Assembly: GCF_030388665.1 (NCBI RefSeq)
Contig: NZ_CP128846.1
Location: 2,520,001 to 2,584,000, forward strand
Reading direction: 5' to 3'
Origin: Streptomyces flavofungini
Lineage (GTDB): Bacteria > Actinomycetota > Actinomycetes > Streptomycetales > Streptomycetaceae
DNA: 64,000 nucleotides
A program made the translations under genes and the position numbers. Position 1 is the stretch's first letter. Each line of letters begins with the position of its first letter. Positions 18,465 through 27,065 of this stretch are shown here, one piece after another. The notes below the pieces were generated by a model. That model saw nothing but the letters and a program-made list of their open reading frames with translations. It was not told the origin of the DNA and searched no databases.

Positions 18465-20038
18465 TGACCAATGACCGGCGGCACGTGTCGCCGTGCACCG
18501 GGCAGATGTGTCTCTTCTTCCTCGACCACGTAATCGGGCCGCTGTGCGGCCTCGTCCTCTCCAGGTTCAGAGCGTCGGCCGCCGCCCGCAGGCCCGCGTA
18601 CCAAGCCCATGCCGCCCGCGGTGAATCCGTTCCCGCGGCCTCCAGCAGCAGGCGTACGACCCCTAGGTGTACCGACTACACCGTCAGGGTTGCCGACGGC
18701 ACGACGTGGCATCTGGCCCCTGCCTCCTGAGGCCTGGGGCGCAGCTCCCACAACGCCACGCTGCCCGGCATTGCCGACTCCCGGAGGCGTCCTTGAACCA
18801 GCCGGGCCTCCCGCCACTGGTGCGGGAGAAGGTCTACCACCCACGACGCCGTCGGACCGTGGTGTGCCGGTGATGCCCGGAATCGCGGGACGCGGACCTG
18901 GCAGGCCACGAGGCTGCGGTGTGCCCCCTGAGATCCCTCGCCCCATCGGCGTGGGCGAAGACGTCGTCGGACCACTCGGGCCCCTGACCGGAGTCACCGG
19001 CCCAGTACGCCCTGTCGGGGTGGGACCGGTAGGACCGCGTCCAGGAAGTCCAAGCGGCTCCTTGGGACGTCCTATGCCTGTTCGCCCCTGCTCGGGCAGC
19101 GGCAACTTCCCACCGCCGCCGCGACGGGACGCCCGGGGGTCGGGGCCGTCTTGCGGTCGCCTCAGGGGGCCGCCGCCAGGGAGCGGAGGAGGTCCGCCGT
19201 CGATGGTCGTGGGGCCAGGTGCGACGGGCGGCGAAGCAGGCGGTGGGCTGACGGCCTTCTGAGGGGGCAGCGTGTCGACGCTGTCGATCTCCGTGCCAAC
19301 AGCCGCCGATCCGCCAGGCCGGTCTGGGAGCGCGATCGGGCCGCGTACGTCATTACCTGACGGCAAGGTGCCACCCGAACCCGAAGAGTCCGGGGACACA
19401 GGACCAGCCGCACCCTGAGGTGTCGACAACGCGGCACCTCCGCCAGCCGCGCCAGGGGGCACCGGCTGCCTCCACTCATCGCCCGGTCCAATTCCATACT
19501 CCGGCTTCGGAGGCGGCACCCCCACATCCGGCATAACCGAAAACGTAGGCGGCTCCTGACCAGCCATCTCATGCTGGGACACCCTGTAGAACGACGCCAA
19601 CCGATTCATCTGGTTGATCGCCTCTTGGCGATCCTTCTCCGACTTCAGGGCCGCCTCATAGGCCGCGTTGCCGTCCACCCGCTTCGGAGAGGGGATGTCC
19701 TCCACGGCCTTCGGGTCGGCGCGTGTGTCACGCGGCGGCATGGAGCTGCGTACGGAAGCCAGCCCCGCGCCCGCCGACGAGATCTGCACGCTCGCGGTGT
19801 CGGCGAAGTCGGACAGCCGATGCGTCTCCTTGACGAGGTTCTTGCCCCACTTGCGGAAGGCCCGCCCCGCCTCGCCCTCCCAGTCGACCCGGTCGATGTG
19901 GTCGCCGAGTTCGCGGGCTGCCACGGCGATCGCGTCGCGTGCTTTCTGGAGGGCTTCGCCAGCGCTCTCCAGGTCGGCCGGATTCGCGTGCTCGACGAGG
20001 TCGATCATGTCGTTGAGTTTGTGGTTCTCGAAGCTCAC
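18461..20038 (-). CDS. WXG-like N-domain with long Pro/Gly-rich tail (PPE-like)
   Basis: Encodes 525 residues. The first 100 are helical with DRVDWEGEAGRAFRKWGKN, a WEG turn as in ESX substrates, followed by a second helix and LASFYRVSQHEMAG near residue 150. From about residue 170 the protein is low-complexity Pro/Gly/Arg (runs such as GRGPTGPTPTGRTGP) and then an acidic end. By architecture it resembles a WXG/PPE-type secreted substrate. The start at 20038 is a GTG overlapping the previous stop (GTGA), preferred over GTG 20047. It is coupled at its 3' end to the mycosin gene by the same kind of overlap, which argues for linked expression of substrate and protease. Confidence 0.75.
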   Translation of the reverse strand: MSFENHKLNDMIDLVEHANPADLESAGEALQKARDAIAVAARELGDHIDRVDWEGEAGRAFRKWGKNLVKETHRLSDFADTASVQISSAGAGLASVRSSMPPRDTRADPKAVEDIPSPKRVDGNAAYEAALKSEKDRQEAINQMNRLASFYRVSQHEMAGQEPPTFSVMPDVGVPPPKPEYGIGPGDEWRQPVPPGAAGGGAALSTPQGAAGPVSPDSSGSGGTLPSGNDVRGPIALPDRPGGSAAVGTEIDSVDTLPPQKAVSPPPASPPVAPGPTTIDGGPPPLPGGGPLRRPQDGPDPRASRRGGGGKLPLPEQGRTGIGRPKEPLGLPGRGPTGPTPTGRTGPVTPVRGPSGPTTSSPTPMGRGISGGTPQPRGLPGPRPAIPGITGTPRSDGVVGGRPSPAPVAGGPAGSRTPPGVGNAGQRGVVGAAPQASGGRGQMPRRAVGNPDGVVGTPRGRTPAAGGRGNGFTAGGMGLVRGPAGGGRRSEPGEDEAAQRPDYVVEEEETHLPGARRHVPPVIGQ

Positions 20039-20508
20039 AGCTTCCACCCCGAGTCCGACTTGTCGCTGCCGTGACCGCCTTGCTCGTCGGGCTTGCCGGC
20101 CCGCTCGCGCCCGGTCGGCTCCTGCTCACGCTGGACCGACGTCTGGATCGACCAGAAGCGCTGCCGCAGGTCGTCCTCAAGGTTGTCGAAGCCGACGTCC
20201 GCGCCATGCACGGCGATCCCCATCGCCTCGATCTGCTGACCGAGCATCTTCGACAGCGAGGTCAGCCGCTCGTGCACGCGGTCGTACTGCGCGTAGAGGC
20301 TGTCCGCCTCGGGGAAGGGGGCCGCCTGGCCGCTGAAGGAGGCGCGGGCGACCTTCTGGTGGCCGACCTTGGACGAACCTCCGTCCGACCCTTCGAACTC
20401 CGTGAGCAGCGTGTCGATGCGCCGCCGGAACTTCTTCAACGCCTCCAGGCCGCGCTTGATGTCAGCGCCACCCGGTGGCGGTGCCCCCCTGTACCCGTCC
20501 TCGAGCAC
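20035..20508 (-). CDS. Helical ESX-locus protein, unknown function
   Basis: Encodes 157 residues, mostly helical and charged. Segments include GLEALKKFRRRIDTLLTEF, DSLYAQYDRVHERLTSLSKMLG, and DDLRQRFWSIQTSVQREQE, a pattern like the helical partners of WXG/LXG proteins. There is no signal peptide and no membrane segment; the C-terminus is hydrophilic (Gly, Ser, Asp, Lys). It is the first gene of the minus-strand operon that continues through the WXG-tailed protein, mycosin and two WXG100 genes, with a plausible promoter at 20595-20623. It is probably a chaperone-like or co-secreted partner of the 525-residue protein. Confidence 0.7.
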   Translation of the reverse strand: MLEDGYRGAPPPGGADIKRGLEALKKFRRRIDTLLTEFEGSDGGSSKVGHQKVARASFSGQAAPFPEADSLYAQYDRVHERLTSLSKMLGQQIEAMGIAVHGADVGFDNLEDDLRQRFWSIQTSVQREQEPTGRERAGKPDEQGGHGSDKSDSGWKL

Positions 20509-20594
20509 GATTCCCCATCCCCGATCCCCGTTGCCTTCAGCGTGCGGTTGCAGCAGGCCTCGTCGGCCATGCGATTGCAGACCCCACCATCGTC

Positions 20595-20623
20595 ACTCTA
20601 GCCACACGGTGAGTGACATCCAA
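20595..20623 (-). promoter_or_regulatory. Candidate promoter of the minus-strand ESX substrate operon
   Basis: On the minus strand TTGGAT (20618-20623) and TAGAGT (20595-20600) are separated by 17 bases, a good match to the main vegetative promoter type of Streptomyces. It lies 87 bases upstream of the 157-residue protein gene, the first gene of the operon running to 16387. Confidence 0.5.
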
Positions 20624-20897
20624 CTAAGCTTTGCGTCAAAGCAGTTGCAAACTGGCCATCAGGGGATCCGACCTGACGCTCCGGATCCGCATAGAAGTCG
20701 TGTGCTCAGCTCGAACGCCCAGGCCCCGCCTGGCCCGGTGGTGCAGAATCAGCCAACTCCCGGACCTTCAGGGTGAATCACACGCTCGCTGACCTGACTC
20801 CGGGGCACCGACACCGATGCCGTCTGGGTCACTCGTCGGTGCGGCGCAATCTGCTGCTGCGGTCGGGGTGGGACCACACGTCAGCACACCAATCAAA

Positions 20898-20913
20898 TGA
20901 GTACGCGTACTCA
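20898..20913. promoter_or_regulatory. 16-base perfect palindrome, operator-like
   Basis: TGAGTACGCGTACTCA is a perfect 16-base palindrome in otherwise non-coding DNA, about 390 bases upstream of the minus-strand operon start. It has the size and symmetry of a dimeric regulator site. No adjacent regulator gene is present. Confidence 0.5.
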
Positions 20914-21379
20914 GTTGCTCAGGCGTCAACATCGCTATCCTCAGCCCGGTTCGGATGCTGATCACCTCGCCATGGAGCGCATGACCGACGCAACGTCTCG
21001 GCGTCGCACCGCGAGGAAGTCAGGCCCGCACGGCACGGGACCCGAGTGGGGGCAGGCGAAGACCGATGCGGTCGCGCGGCAGTCGGCGCGGATGCAACTC
21101 GACGAGGCGCTACCGGAGGCAGAGGATCCGCTCGCAACAGCAGCGATGAGGCCGGTTCTCTCAGACACACACGCAAACCGTGGATGCACGCCGACGACGT
21201 GGCCGACGGCTTCAGTCCCGCTCCGAGGACGACCAGACCGACGTGCACGCAGCCCACGAAGGGTCGGGAACGGCGCGGAAGGGCTCGCCCCGGTCAAGTG
21301 CCCTTGTACTTCTCTTGGGTACGGCTACTCAGTCGTCGCGCAGTGATGACGTCTACCGTCACACGAATGATCAAGCTCC

Positions 21380-21996
21380 GTGTTTTCCGAACCCGGGCCT
21401 TCGGACGCTCTGTCCTGTGCGGCGTCACAGGAGAGCGCGGCACTGCTCGTCGCGGCCGCGTAGGCAGGAAGCGCCGTCTGGAACGGCACGCCGTATCCTT
21501 CGGTCGACCTGACGCAGTCGCGCAACGGCTCAAGTCCCGGTCCGACGAGGTGTACGACGTCTTCGCGCTGCCGCAGAAATACGCGGCGGACTCGGGCAAC
21601 GTCGATACCGGCGCCTGCTACTACCGCGGGCTGAAGGGCGCCGCCCACATAGACGAGGCACGAAGCGACGTCCGCAGTTTCGGTCTCGATCGGAGCGTGC
21701 CCGACGTCTCCGAAGCCACCGCCCGAGACGCGCAGCGGCGCGTGCGTCAGAATTTGGCGCGGAAGGGTTGGAAGCTCACCCGCCAAGGCGACCGTACCAG
21801 CCCGAAGTTCCGTGAACTGGGCTTCCGATTCGAGAACCCGGACAGCGGAGATCAAGTCGACGCGCGGTGGAACGATTCGACGACGACTCTGTTCGTCAGC
21901 GTCTACGCCCCCTGCGGACAGGTTCCCGGCAAGTTCATGAAGCACGACTGGCCTGAGGCGGACTGGTACCCGAAAGAGCGATCCACTGAGCCGTGA
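21380..21996 (+). pseudogene. Decayed secreted/lipoprotein-type gene
   Basis: The 3' part (from about 21529, ending at 21996) reads as a convincing protein: LKSRSDEVYDVFALPQKYAA, DTGACYYRGLKG, LARKGWKLTRQGD, TLFVSVYAPCGQVPGKF, resembling the Cys-pair lipoproteins of about 200 residues common in Streptomyces. Its expected upstream part, AVWNGTPYPSVDLTQSRNG, lies in a different frame (21473-21529), so one base appears lost near 21529. Going further upstream that frame has a TAG at 21461, just after a hydrophobic ALLVAAA, where a lipobox cysteine would be expected. The intact 5' end and signal peptide cannot be read. Two lesions make a pseudogene more likely than a real gene. Confidence 0.55.
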
Positions 21997-22360
21997 AAGG
22001 CGGGCGTCTCAGCTTGACGGCACTGCCAGGATTTTCGTAGCTGCTGATCGTGGTCATCGGCATCGCGGCAGTGCGTCGCCCTGGGTGCAGGAAGATCGCA
22101 TACATCATCGAACCTGCCTACTGGCAGCACCCAGCGTGGCGACGGTGCGGGCAGAGAGCGTGAAGGTCGGCGAGGGCCCGACGGTCCGCCTCCGCAGCGG
22201 ACAAGTTCACCCTTACGGGGATCGATATCAGGACAACTACCCCTGTGCGGTGGCGAGTTGACGCGTCGCACCGGAAGGCTGCACTCACACTGAGCCAACA
22301 TCTGCATGGCGCCAAGCAGCCGTAGGCCGGCAGGGCCCGCACGGGGGAAGGAGCGCACCC

Positions 22361-22873
22361 ATGGCGTGGGAAGAGTGGGAGCAACTCAAAGGGCAGGCTG
22401 CGGAGCGCCATGCAGCGCAGATGCAGCTCAACCAGGTCGAGCCCGGTATGGGTGGAGGGCCGGGAGCGGCCCCGGAATCGTATGGGGACTTAAGGGTCAG
22501 CGATGCCGATCTGGCCAAGATCGGCGAGCATGCCTTCGGCCTCTTCGACCGGCTGAGCAGCAAGGGGGACGTGGCGGTGCCCAGCAGTCAGCGGGCCGCG
22601 GGAGATCTGACGGAGCAGGGATTCGCGCTCGGGAGCGGGCTCCAGCACGTCGCCAAGCGCTGGGAGGAGCAGCTCAACTCACTCCGCGATGCCTGCGCCC
22701 ATATCTCGAACCACATGCGCGTCACGACGAAGTTGCACCAGGGCGACGAGCACTACATCAGGCGCCAGTTAAGCAGCATCGACCTGCTCGATGCCGGATT
22801 CGACGAACAGGCCGGCAATCCCGGCAGGAAGAACCCGGTGTACCTGCCGCCGAAGAAGCAGGGGGACAACTGA
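22361..22873 (+). CDS. Small ESX-type partner of a T7SS effector candidate
   Basis: Encodes 170 residues, beginning MAWEEWEQLKGQAAERHAAQ, a start I associate with small helical proteins that precede large T7SS-linked proteins in Streptomyces. Two long amphipathic helices (about residues 45-70 and 75-130, with ALGSGLQHVAKRWEEQLNSL) and a charged tail follow; no signal peptide or membrane segment. The ribosome site GGGAAGGAG is strong. Its stop shares one base with the start of the next gene (TGATG), so the two are translationally coupled. Likely an adaptor or dimer partner for export of the 764-residue protein, which is inference from operon layout. Confidence 0.72.
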   Translation: MAWEEWEQLKGQAAERHAAQMQLNQVEPGMGGGPGAAPESYGDLRVSDADLAKIGEHAFGLFDRLSSKGDVAVPSSQRAAGDLTEQGFALGSGLQHVAKRWEEQLNSLRDACAHISNHMRVTTKLHQGDEHYIRRQLSSIDLLDAGFDEQAGNPGRKNPVYLPPKKQGDN

Positions 22874-25167
22874 TGGACCTCGACTCGCTCCGCTTCGCCA
22901 GGTTCGCGCTGCTGGATGACGCCGTCGACGACTGGTCGACTTTGGTGAACCGACTGGAGAAGTGGGAGAGGGACGCGAGCAAAGGGCTCCAGGGAGCGGC
23001 AAACAGGGCCAATTGGGCCGGTGTCAACGCCACCGTGTCGAAGGAGTTCATCGGCAAGACCGCCGGAGAGTTTCACGACGCGCATGCCCAGGCCAAGTCC
23101 ATCCACCGGATTCTGCTGGACACACGTGACGAGCTGAAGCGCCATCACCGTCGGCTCAACGACGCCATTGAGCGCGGCATGAAGAAGAATCTGACTGTCA
23201 CGCCCACCGGCGGCGGGGGCTTCACCGTACGGATGAACGTCCATCCCGATCGGTCCGGGAAAGGCACCGGCGCCGAACTCCCCGACCATGGCGAGAGAGA
23301 TGTGACGGCCCTCCGTGACGAGGTCCAGCGGATCCTCGACGACGCCACCGAGAGCGACACCTCGGCCAGCAAGGTGCTCAAGGCGATCGCCGATCAGAGT
23401 ACGTACGGCTTCACGGACGCCAAGTACAAGGATCGGGACAGTGCGGTGGCCGCTGTGAAGACGGCCGACGAGCTGGCGACGCTCGCCAAGAAGGACCCCC
23501 GGGACCTCTCCGTCAAGGAGTTCGACAAGTTCAACGCCGGCCTGAAGACGTACGCGAGTGATCCGCTCTTCGCGGAGCGCTTCGCCACGAAGCTCGGCGC
23601 CAAGGGAGCGCTGGAATTCTGGGCGGGGATCAATGAACCCGGTGTCAATCCGGACCTGAACGACAGTCGACAGGGCAAGTTCGGCGAGTTCCAGAAGAAT
23701 TTGAGCCTTACTTTGGCATCGGCCACGCAGAGCGACTCCGCAGGAATGGTGGACTGGACGCGCCAGATGGTGGACCAGGGTGGCCAGCCCGTCCGAACGA
23801 ACAGCGGCCCCTACGGCTTCCAGGTCATGAGCAATCTGATGCGCTGGGGAAACTACGACGACGCCTTCCTGCACACGTACGGCACTGCGCTCATGGACAC
23901 CGAGAAGAAGCTCACGGGCAACGGCGCGGGCGAGGCATGGCGGCGTACGCCCAACTCGCCCTATCTCAACCGCACTGGTAGCGATACGGGCTGGGATCCC
24001 ATGACGGGATTCATGAAGGGTCTGTCGAACAGTCCGGCCGCAGCTACGTCCTTCTTCAATAGCCCGTTCATCGAGAAGGACGACGCCGACAACCCCTTCG
24101 AGCGCGCGAACGACAAGGGGGAGCTGGTGAAGCCCACCCTGTCGAACTTCCAGTACCTGTTTGAGGAGCGAGAGTGGCCCCTTGACGAGAATGCGGAGGG
24201 ACAGCCCAGCAACGTCGGACGCAATAACTTTGCACTGGCGCTCGAAGCAGGCACGACGGGGCATACCGCTGGTGAACTTCCCACAGGCGGCCCCACGCCC
24301 CACACCGCGGACCAGGCCAGGCTGATGAGGAGCATCGTCGAATCGGTCTCCCAGGACAACACGCGCCTGACCGAGCATCCATATATGGCGGACAGTTTTG
24401 GGCAGATGGGGGCCGAGTATCTGCATGATATTAATCGCGCGATGACCAACGATCAAGACAGGGATACGGATCGCCTCTTTCCTATCGTTGGCGAGCCAGC
24501 GAACTTTCAGCATCGGGATGTGACTCGCTTTCTCTTTACGGTGGGCCAGCACCCCGAGGGGTATGCGGCCGTGGAGGTGGGCCAGAAGTCGTACATGGCG
24601 AACCTGATGGCCTACCACCTAGACCCCTCACTTCCAGAAGACCTGCGCTACGCCACAAACCCGCAGCTCGTTGTCGAAGGCGTGGCCAACGGATCTGGTG
24701 AAGTGGCCGGAACCCTCGCACAGGCACGTGCAGAAGTTGTCGCCGGAGAAGCTGCGGAGAAAGATCAGGCTTACGAGGAGTCCGTCGCCCGATGGAAGGA
24801 TGGGATCTCGGGCGGAATCGGTACGGGCATCGGCGTGGGAACGTCCTACATCGCCAGCCCTGTGGGGGGAGCTGTGATCGGCGGAGTAGCCGAGACGGTC
24901 AGCAACCAGGTACTTGGTGATCTATTTAAGGACGCCGAGGGGAAAGCTAAATCAGCGGCTGGTTACGTCATGGGAGAGCATTGGGAAGCAGGAATGGAAA
25001 AGAACAGTCACTACTCGAAGGAGGCGGCAGAAAGTGCGGTCAAGCATCACCATAGGAATGATCTTCCAGATGTTGGGGTGTGGGCACGCACGGCGACAGA
25101 TCGCGCGTACAGACTATCGGAATCGAGCGTCACCAACATGGCAGCGGACCTCAAGACGGATATCTAG
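22873..25167 (+). CDS. DUF6571-like candidate T7SS effector
   Basis: Encodes 764 residues. The N-terminus (about 1-110) is a helical ESX-like module with AANRANWAGVNATVSKEF, containing a WAG turn at about residues 44-46. The long middle region (about 150-640) contains tryptophan- and proline-rich segments such as GALEFWAGINEPGVN and PYGFQVMSNLMRWGNYDDAF, matching my recollection of the DUF6571 family. Near residue 640-680 there is a glycine-zipper hydrophobic stretch, GIGTGIGVGTSYIASPVGGA and further AVIGGVAETVSNQVLG, suggesting membrane insertion. Codon use in the C-terminal third (after about 24380) is clearly more AT-rich than upstream. It is coupled to the gene before it and followed 19 bases later by a lipoprotein gene. 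Toxicity is inference only. Confidence 0.72.
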   Translation: MDLDSLRFARFALLDDAVDDWSTLVNRLEKWERDASKGLQGAANRANWAGVNATVSKEFIGKTAGEFHDAHAQAKSIHRILLDTRDELKRHHRRLNDAIERGMKKNLTVTPTGGGGFTVRMNVHPDRSGKGTGAELPDHGERDVTALRDEVQRILDDATESDTSASKVLKAIADQSTYGFTDAKYKDRDSAVAAVKTADELATLAKKDPRDLSVKEFDKFNAGLKTYASDPLFAERFATKLGAKGALEFWAGINEPGVNPDLNDSRQGKFGEFQKNLSLTLASATQSDSAGMVDWTRQMVDQGGQPVRTNSGPYGFQVMSNLMRWGNYDDAFLHTYGTALMDTEKKLTGNGAGEAWRRTPNSPYLNRTGSDTGWDPMTGFMKGLSNSPAAATSFFNSPFIEKDDADNPFERANDKGELVKPTLSNFQYLFEEREWPLDENAEGQPSNVGRNNFALALEAGTTGHTAGELPTGGPTPHTADQARLMRSIVESVSQDNTRLTEHPYMADSFGQMGAEYLHDINRAMTNDQDRDTDRLFPIVGEPANFQHRDVTRFLFTVGQHPEGYAAVEVGQKSYMANLMAYHLDPSLPEDLRYATNPQLVVEGVANGSGEVAGTLAQARAEVVAGEAAEKDQAYEESVARWKDGISGGIGTGIGVGTSYIASPVGGAVIGGVAETVSNQVLGDLFKDAEGKAKSAAGYVMGEHWEAGMEKNSHYSKEAAESAVKHHHRNDLPDVGVWARTATDRAYRLSESSVTNMAADLKTDI

Positions 25168-25186
25168 CCTCAAATCCTTGCAATGA

Positions 25187-25795
25187 ATGGATTTCATCCT
25201 TGTGGTAACACACTGCAACCCAAACAGCCCTCTCAACGAACCCAAGAGGATCGCCATCATTACTGCGGCGATCATCCTGGGCACCACGCTTACAGGATGC
25301 TCGGAAGACAGAGACGAGGACAAGAGAAGCTACTCCGCTCCACACTCTCTGTGCGGCGTGGCCGTGAATTCAAGCCTGCTGACACCCTTCCTCCCGCCGG
25401 GTGAACACGTATCCACGCAGCGAACGTTTCCCGTCCAGGGAACAGAGCAATGCGATGTCATCGTGGACAGAAGCAAGCTGACAATCACCGCTAAAAAGAA
25501 GTGGTGGCCGGAACGGGAAAGCGTTCTTGACATCGCTCCAGCTTCCGTCCGCAGGAAGCCTTATCGGATAGTGGACGGCAAGAATCTTCTCTATGCAGGC
25601 ACCGGGGCTGTGGGAAGAACTAAGAACTGTGCGGACCCCAGACACTCTGATCAGCGTCTCTTCACCGTCATCCAGTCCTTCACCCCTGACCGCGATGACG
25701 CCGACACCATGAAGAAGCTCATCCGGGCCTACACCAAAGAAGTCGAAGAGTCGAAGGCCTGCCGCCCCAAGCGGCCCGAGCCCTCCGCGTCGTGA
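25187..25795 (+). CDS. Lipoprotein following the effector candidate
   Basis: Encodes 202 residues. Signal peptide with charged KRIAIITAAIILGTTLTGC and the lipobox LTGC (cysteine at about residue 38), so the mature protein should be anchored outside the membrane. The mature part is about 165 residues with several cysteines, PGEHVSTQRTFPVQGTEQCD and KKWWPERESVLDIAPAS among its segments. The start codon is uncertain: ATG at 25187 has no good ribosome site and gives a long N-region; a GTG at 25202 is also possible. It is a possible protective lipoprotein for its neighbour, but such lipoproteins are widespread in Streptomyces. Codon use is AT-rich like the preceding 3' end. Confidence 0.68.
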   Translation: MDFILVVTHCNPNSPLNEPKRIAIITAAIILGTTLTGCSEDRDEDKRSYSAPHSLCGVAVNSSLLTPFLPPGEHVSTQRTFPVQGTEQCDVIVDRSKLTITAKKKWWPERESVLDIAPASVRRKPYRIVDGKNLLYAGTGAVGRTKNCADPRHSDQRLFTVIQSFTPDRDDADTMKKLIRAYTKEVEESKACRPKRPEPSAS

Positions 25796-25816
25796 GCTGG
25801 CCCCGGTCGCCCACGT

Positions 25817-27052
25817 TCAGCGCCCCGCGCCACCCTCGCCGCCCCGCCTCCTCCGCGCATCCCGCAAAGCCACCCCCGCCCCGCCAAGCCCCGCCACCGC
25901 CACGACCGCGCCCACGGCGACGTATGTGGCGAGGCGGGCCGTGCGTTCCTCCTCTGTTTCGCCGAGGTGGAGTTCGGCCGCGCTCGGGGCCTTGCCTCGC
26001 TGGACGCCCTCGTGGGCGATGGGGCGTTCGATCGGGTGGTCGTCCTCCGTCAGGGCGCGGACCGGGTCGACGACGCCCCAGCCGACCAGGCGGTCGAAGC
26101 CGGACGTGGAGCGTTCGGCTGTTTGTTGGATCTGGGCGGTGATCTGGCGGGGGGTCCAGGCAGGGTGCTTGGACTTGATGAGGGCGGCGACGCCGGCGAC
26201 GTACGGGGCGGAGAAGCTCGTGCCGTTGTCGGAGCAGTGGCCGCCCAGCGGGACCGTGGAGATCATGTCGACCCCCGGCGCCGCGACGTCCACGAAGTCG
26301 CCCGACTGGGAGAAGGGGGCTCGCTCGTTGTTGCGGTCCGATGACGCCACTGCCAGGACGCCCTCGAACGACGCGGGATACGTCTCCTTGACGTTGCCGC
26401 CCAAGCCGTCGTTGCCTGCTGAGGCAATGATCAGTCGGTCCGCCGCGATGGCCTTCTTCACCGCTTTCTCGAGCTTCGGTTCCGGCCGCACCGCGTTCGC
26501 CGTGTCCTGGGAGATGTTGATGATCTGTGCTCCCGAGGCCACCGCGTAGTCGATGGCGTCGGCGAGAGTGGCCGTCGTGCCGTGGCCCTCCGCGTCGTTC
26601 TGCTGGATCGGGATGATCTTCGCGTCGGGGGCGAGTCCGACGAAGCCCGTGCCCTTCGCGGGGCGGGCCGCGATGATCCCGGCCACGCGGGTGCCGTGGC
26701 CGACCATGTCCGACGTGCCCTTCTCCGAACCTCGCTTGATCTTGTTGCCGTCGTCGTCCTTGAGGTTCTTGGGGAGGAAGTTTCGGCCCTTGGAGACGTC
26801 CACCGCGGGCTTCAGCTGACGGTTCTTGATGTCGACCCCGGTGTCGATCACCGCGACGGTCACCCCCTTGCCCGTCGACTGGCGCCACAGTTCGTCGAGG
26901 AGGACCCGCTGGAGGGCCCACGGGCGGCCCGCGTACGGCTTGTTGGGGAACTCGCACCGGTCCGAGGGTGCCGCGGCTGCGGGCGCGGCCGTCGTCGCGG
27001 TGACGGCCAGGGCCGCGCCGACGGCCGCCCACGTCCTGCGTGCGTACGTCAT
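25817..27052 (-). CDS. mycP: Mycosin (subtilisin-like, membrane-anchored), copy 2
   Basis: Second S8-family mycosin, 411 residues. Signal peptide about residues 1-28 (ending AAPAAAA), Asp70 in VAVIDTGVD, His119 in MVGHGTRVAG, Asn214 in ASAGND, Ser279 in DNGTSFSAPYVAG, and a C-terminal transmembrane helix (about 372-392) followed by arginines. The region N-terminal to the catalytic core contains DRCEFPNKPYAGRPWALQR, typical of mycosins. It is immediately downstream of eccB (13-base gap), so this copy is the one organised with the core secretion machine. All catalytic residues are intact, as in copy 1. Confidence 0.93.
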   Translation of the reverse strand: MTYARRTWAAVGAALAVTATTAAPAAAAPSDRCEFPNKPYAGRPWALQRVLLDELWRQSTGKGVTVAVIDTGVDIKNRQLKPAVDVSKGRNFLPKNLKDDDGNKIKRGSEKGTSDMVGHGTRVAGIIAARPAKGTGFVGLAPDAKIIPIQQNDAEGHGTTATLADAIDYAVASGAQIINISQDTANAVRPEPKLEKAVKKAIAADRLIIASAGNDGLGGNVKETYPASFEGVLAVASSDRNNERAPFSQSGDFVDVAAPGVDMISTVPLGGHCSDNGTSFSAPYVAGVAALIKSKHPAWTPRQITAQIQQTAERSTSGFDRLVGWGVVDPVRALTEDDHPIERPIAHEGVQRGKAPSAAELHLGETEEERTARLATYVAVGAVVAVAGLGGAGVALRDARRRRGGEGGAGR

Positions 27053-27065
27053 CCCGGCGCCTCCC

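Larger units (their letters stand above)
20509..22360. other. Accessory intergenic segment with few coding signals
   Basis: About 1.85 kb separates the minus-strand WXG operon from the plus-strand effector-like operon. Apart from a promoter (20595-20623), a 16-base palindrome (20898-20913) and a decayed gene (21380-21996), I see no convincing gene. A short inverted repeat (22020-22027 with 22067-22074) follows the decayed gene, but I could not identify a transposase or insertion-sequence end. Base composition looks less GC-biased than in the flanking ecc genes. Confidence 0.5.

Noticed and set aside
22020..22074. Possible insertion-sequence end (short inverted repeat)
   Set aside because: Only 8 bp of inverted repeat, no transposase and no flanking duplication could be found.
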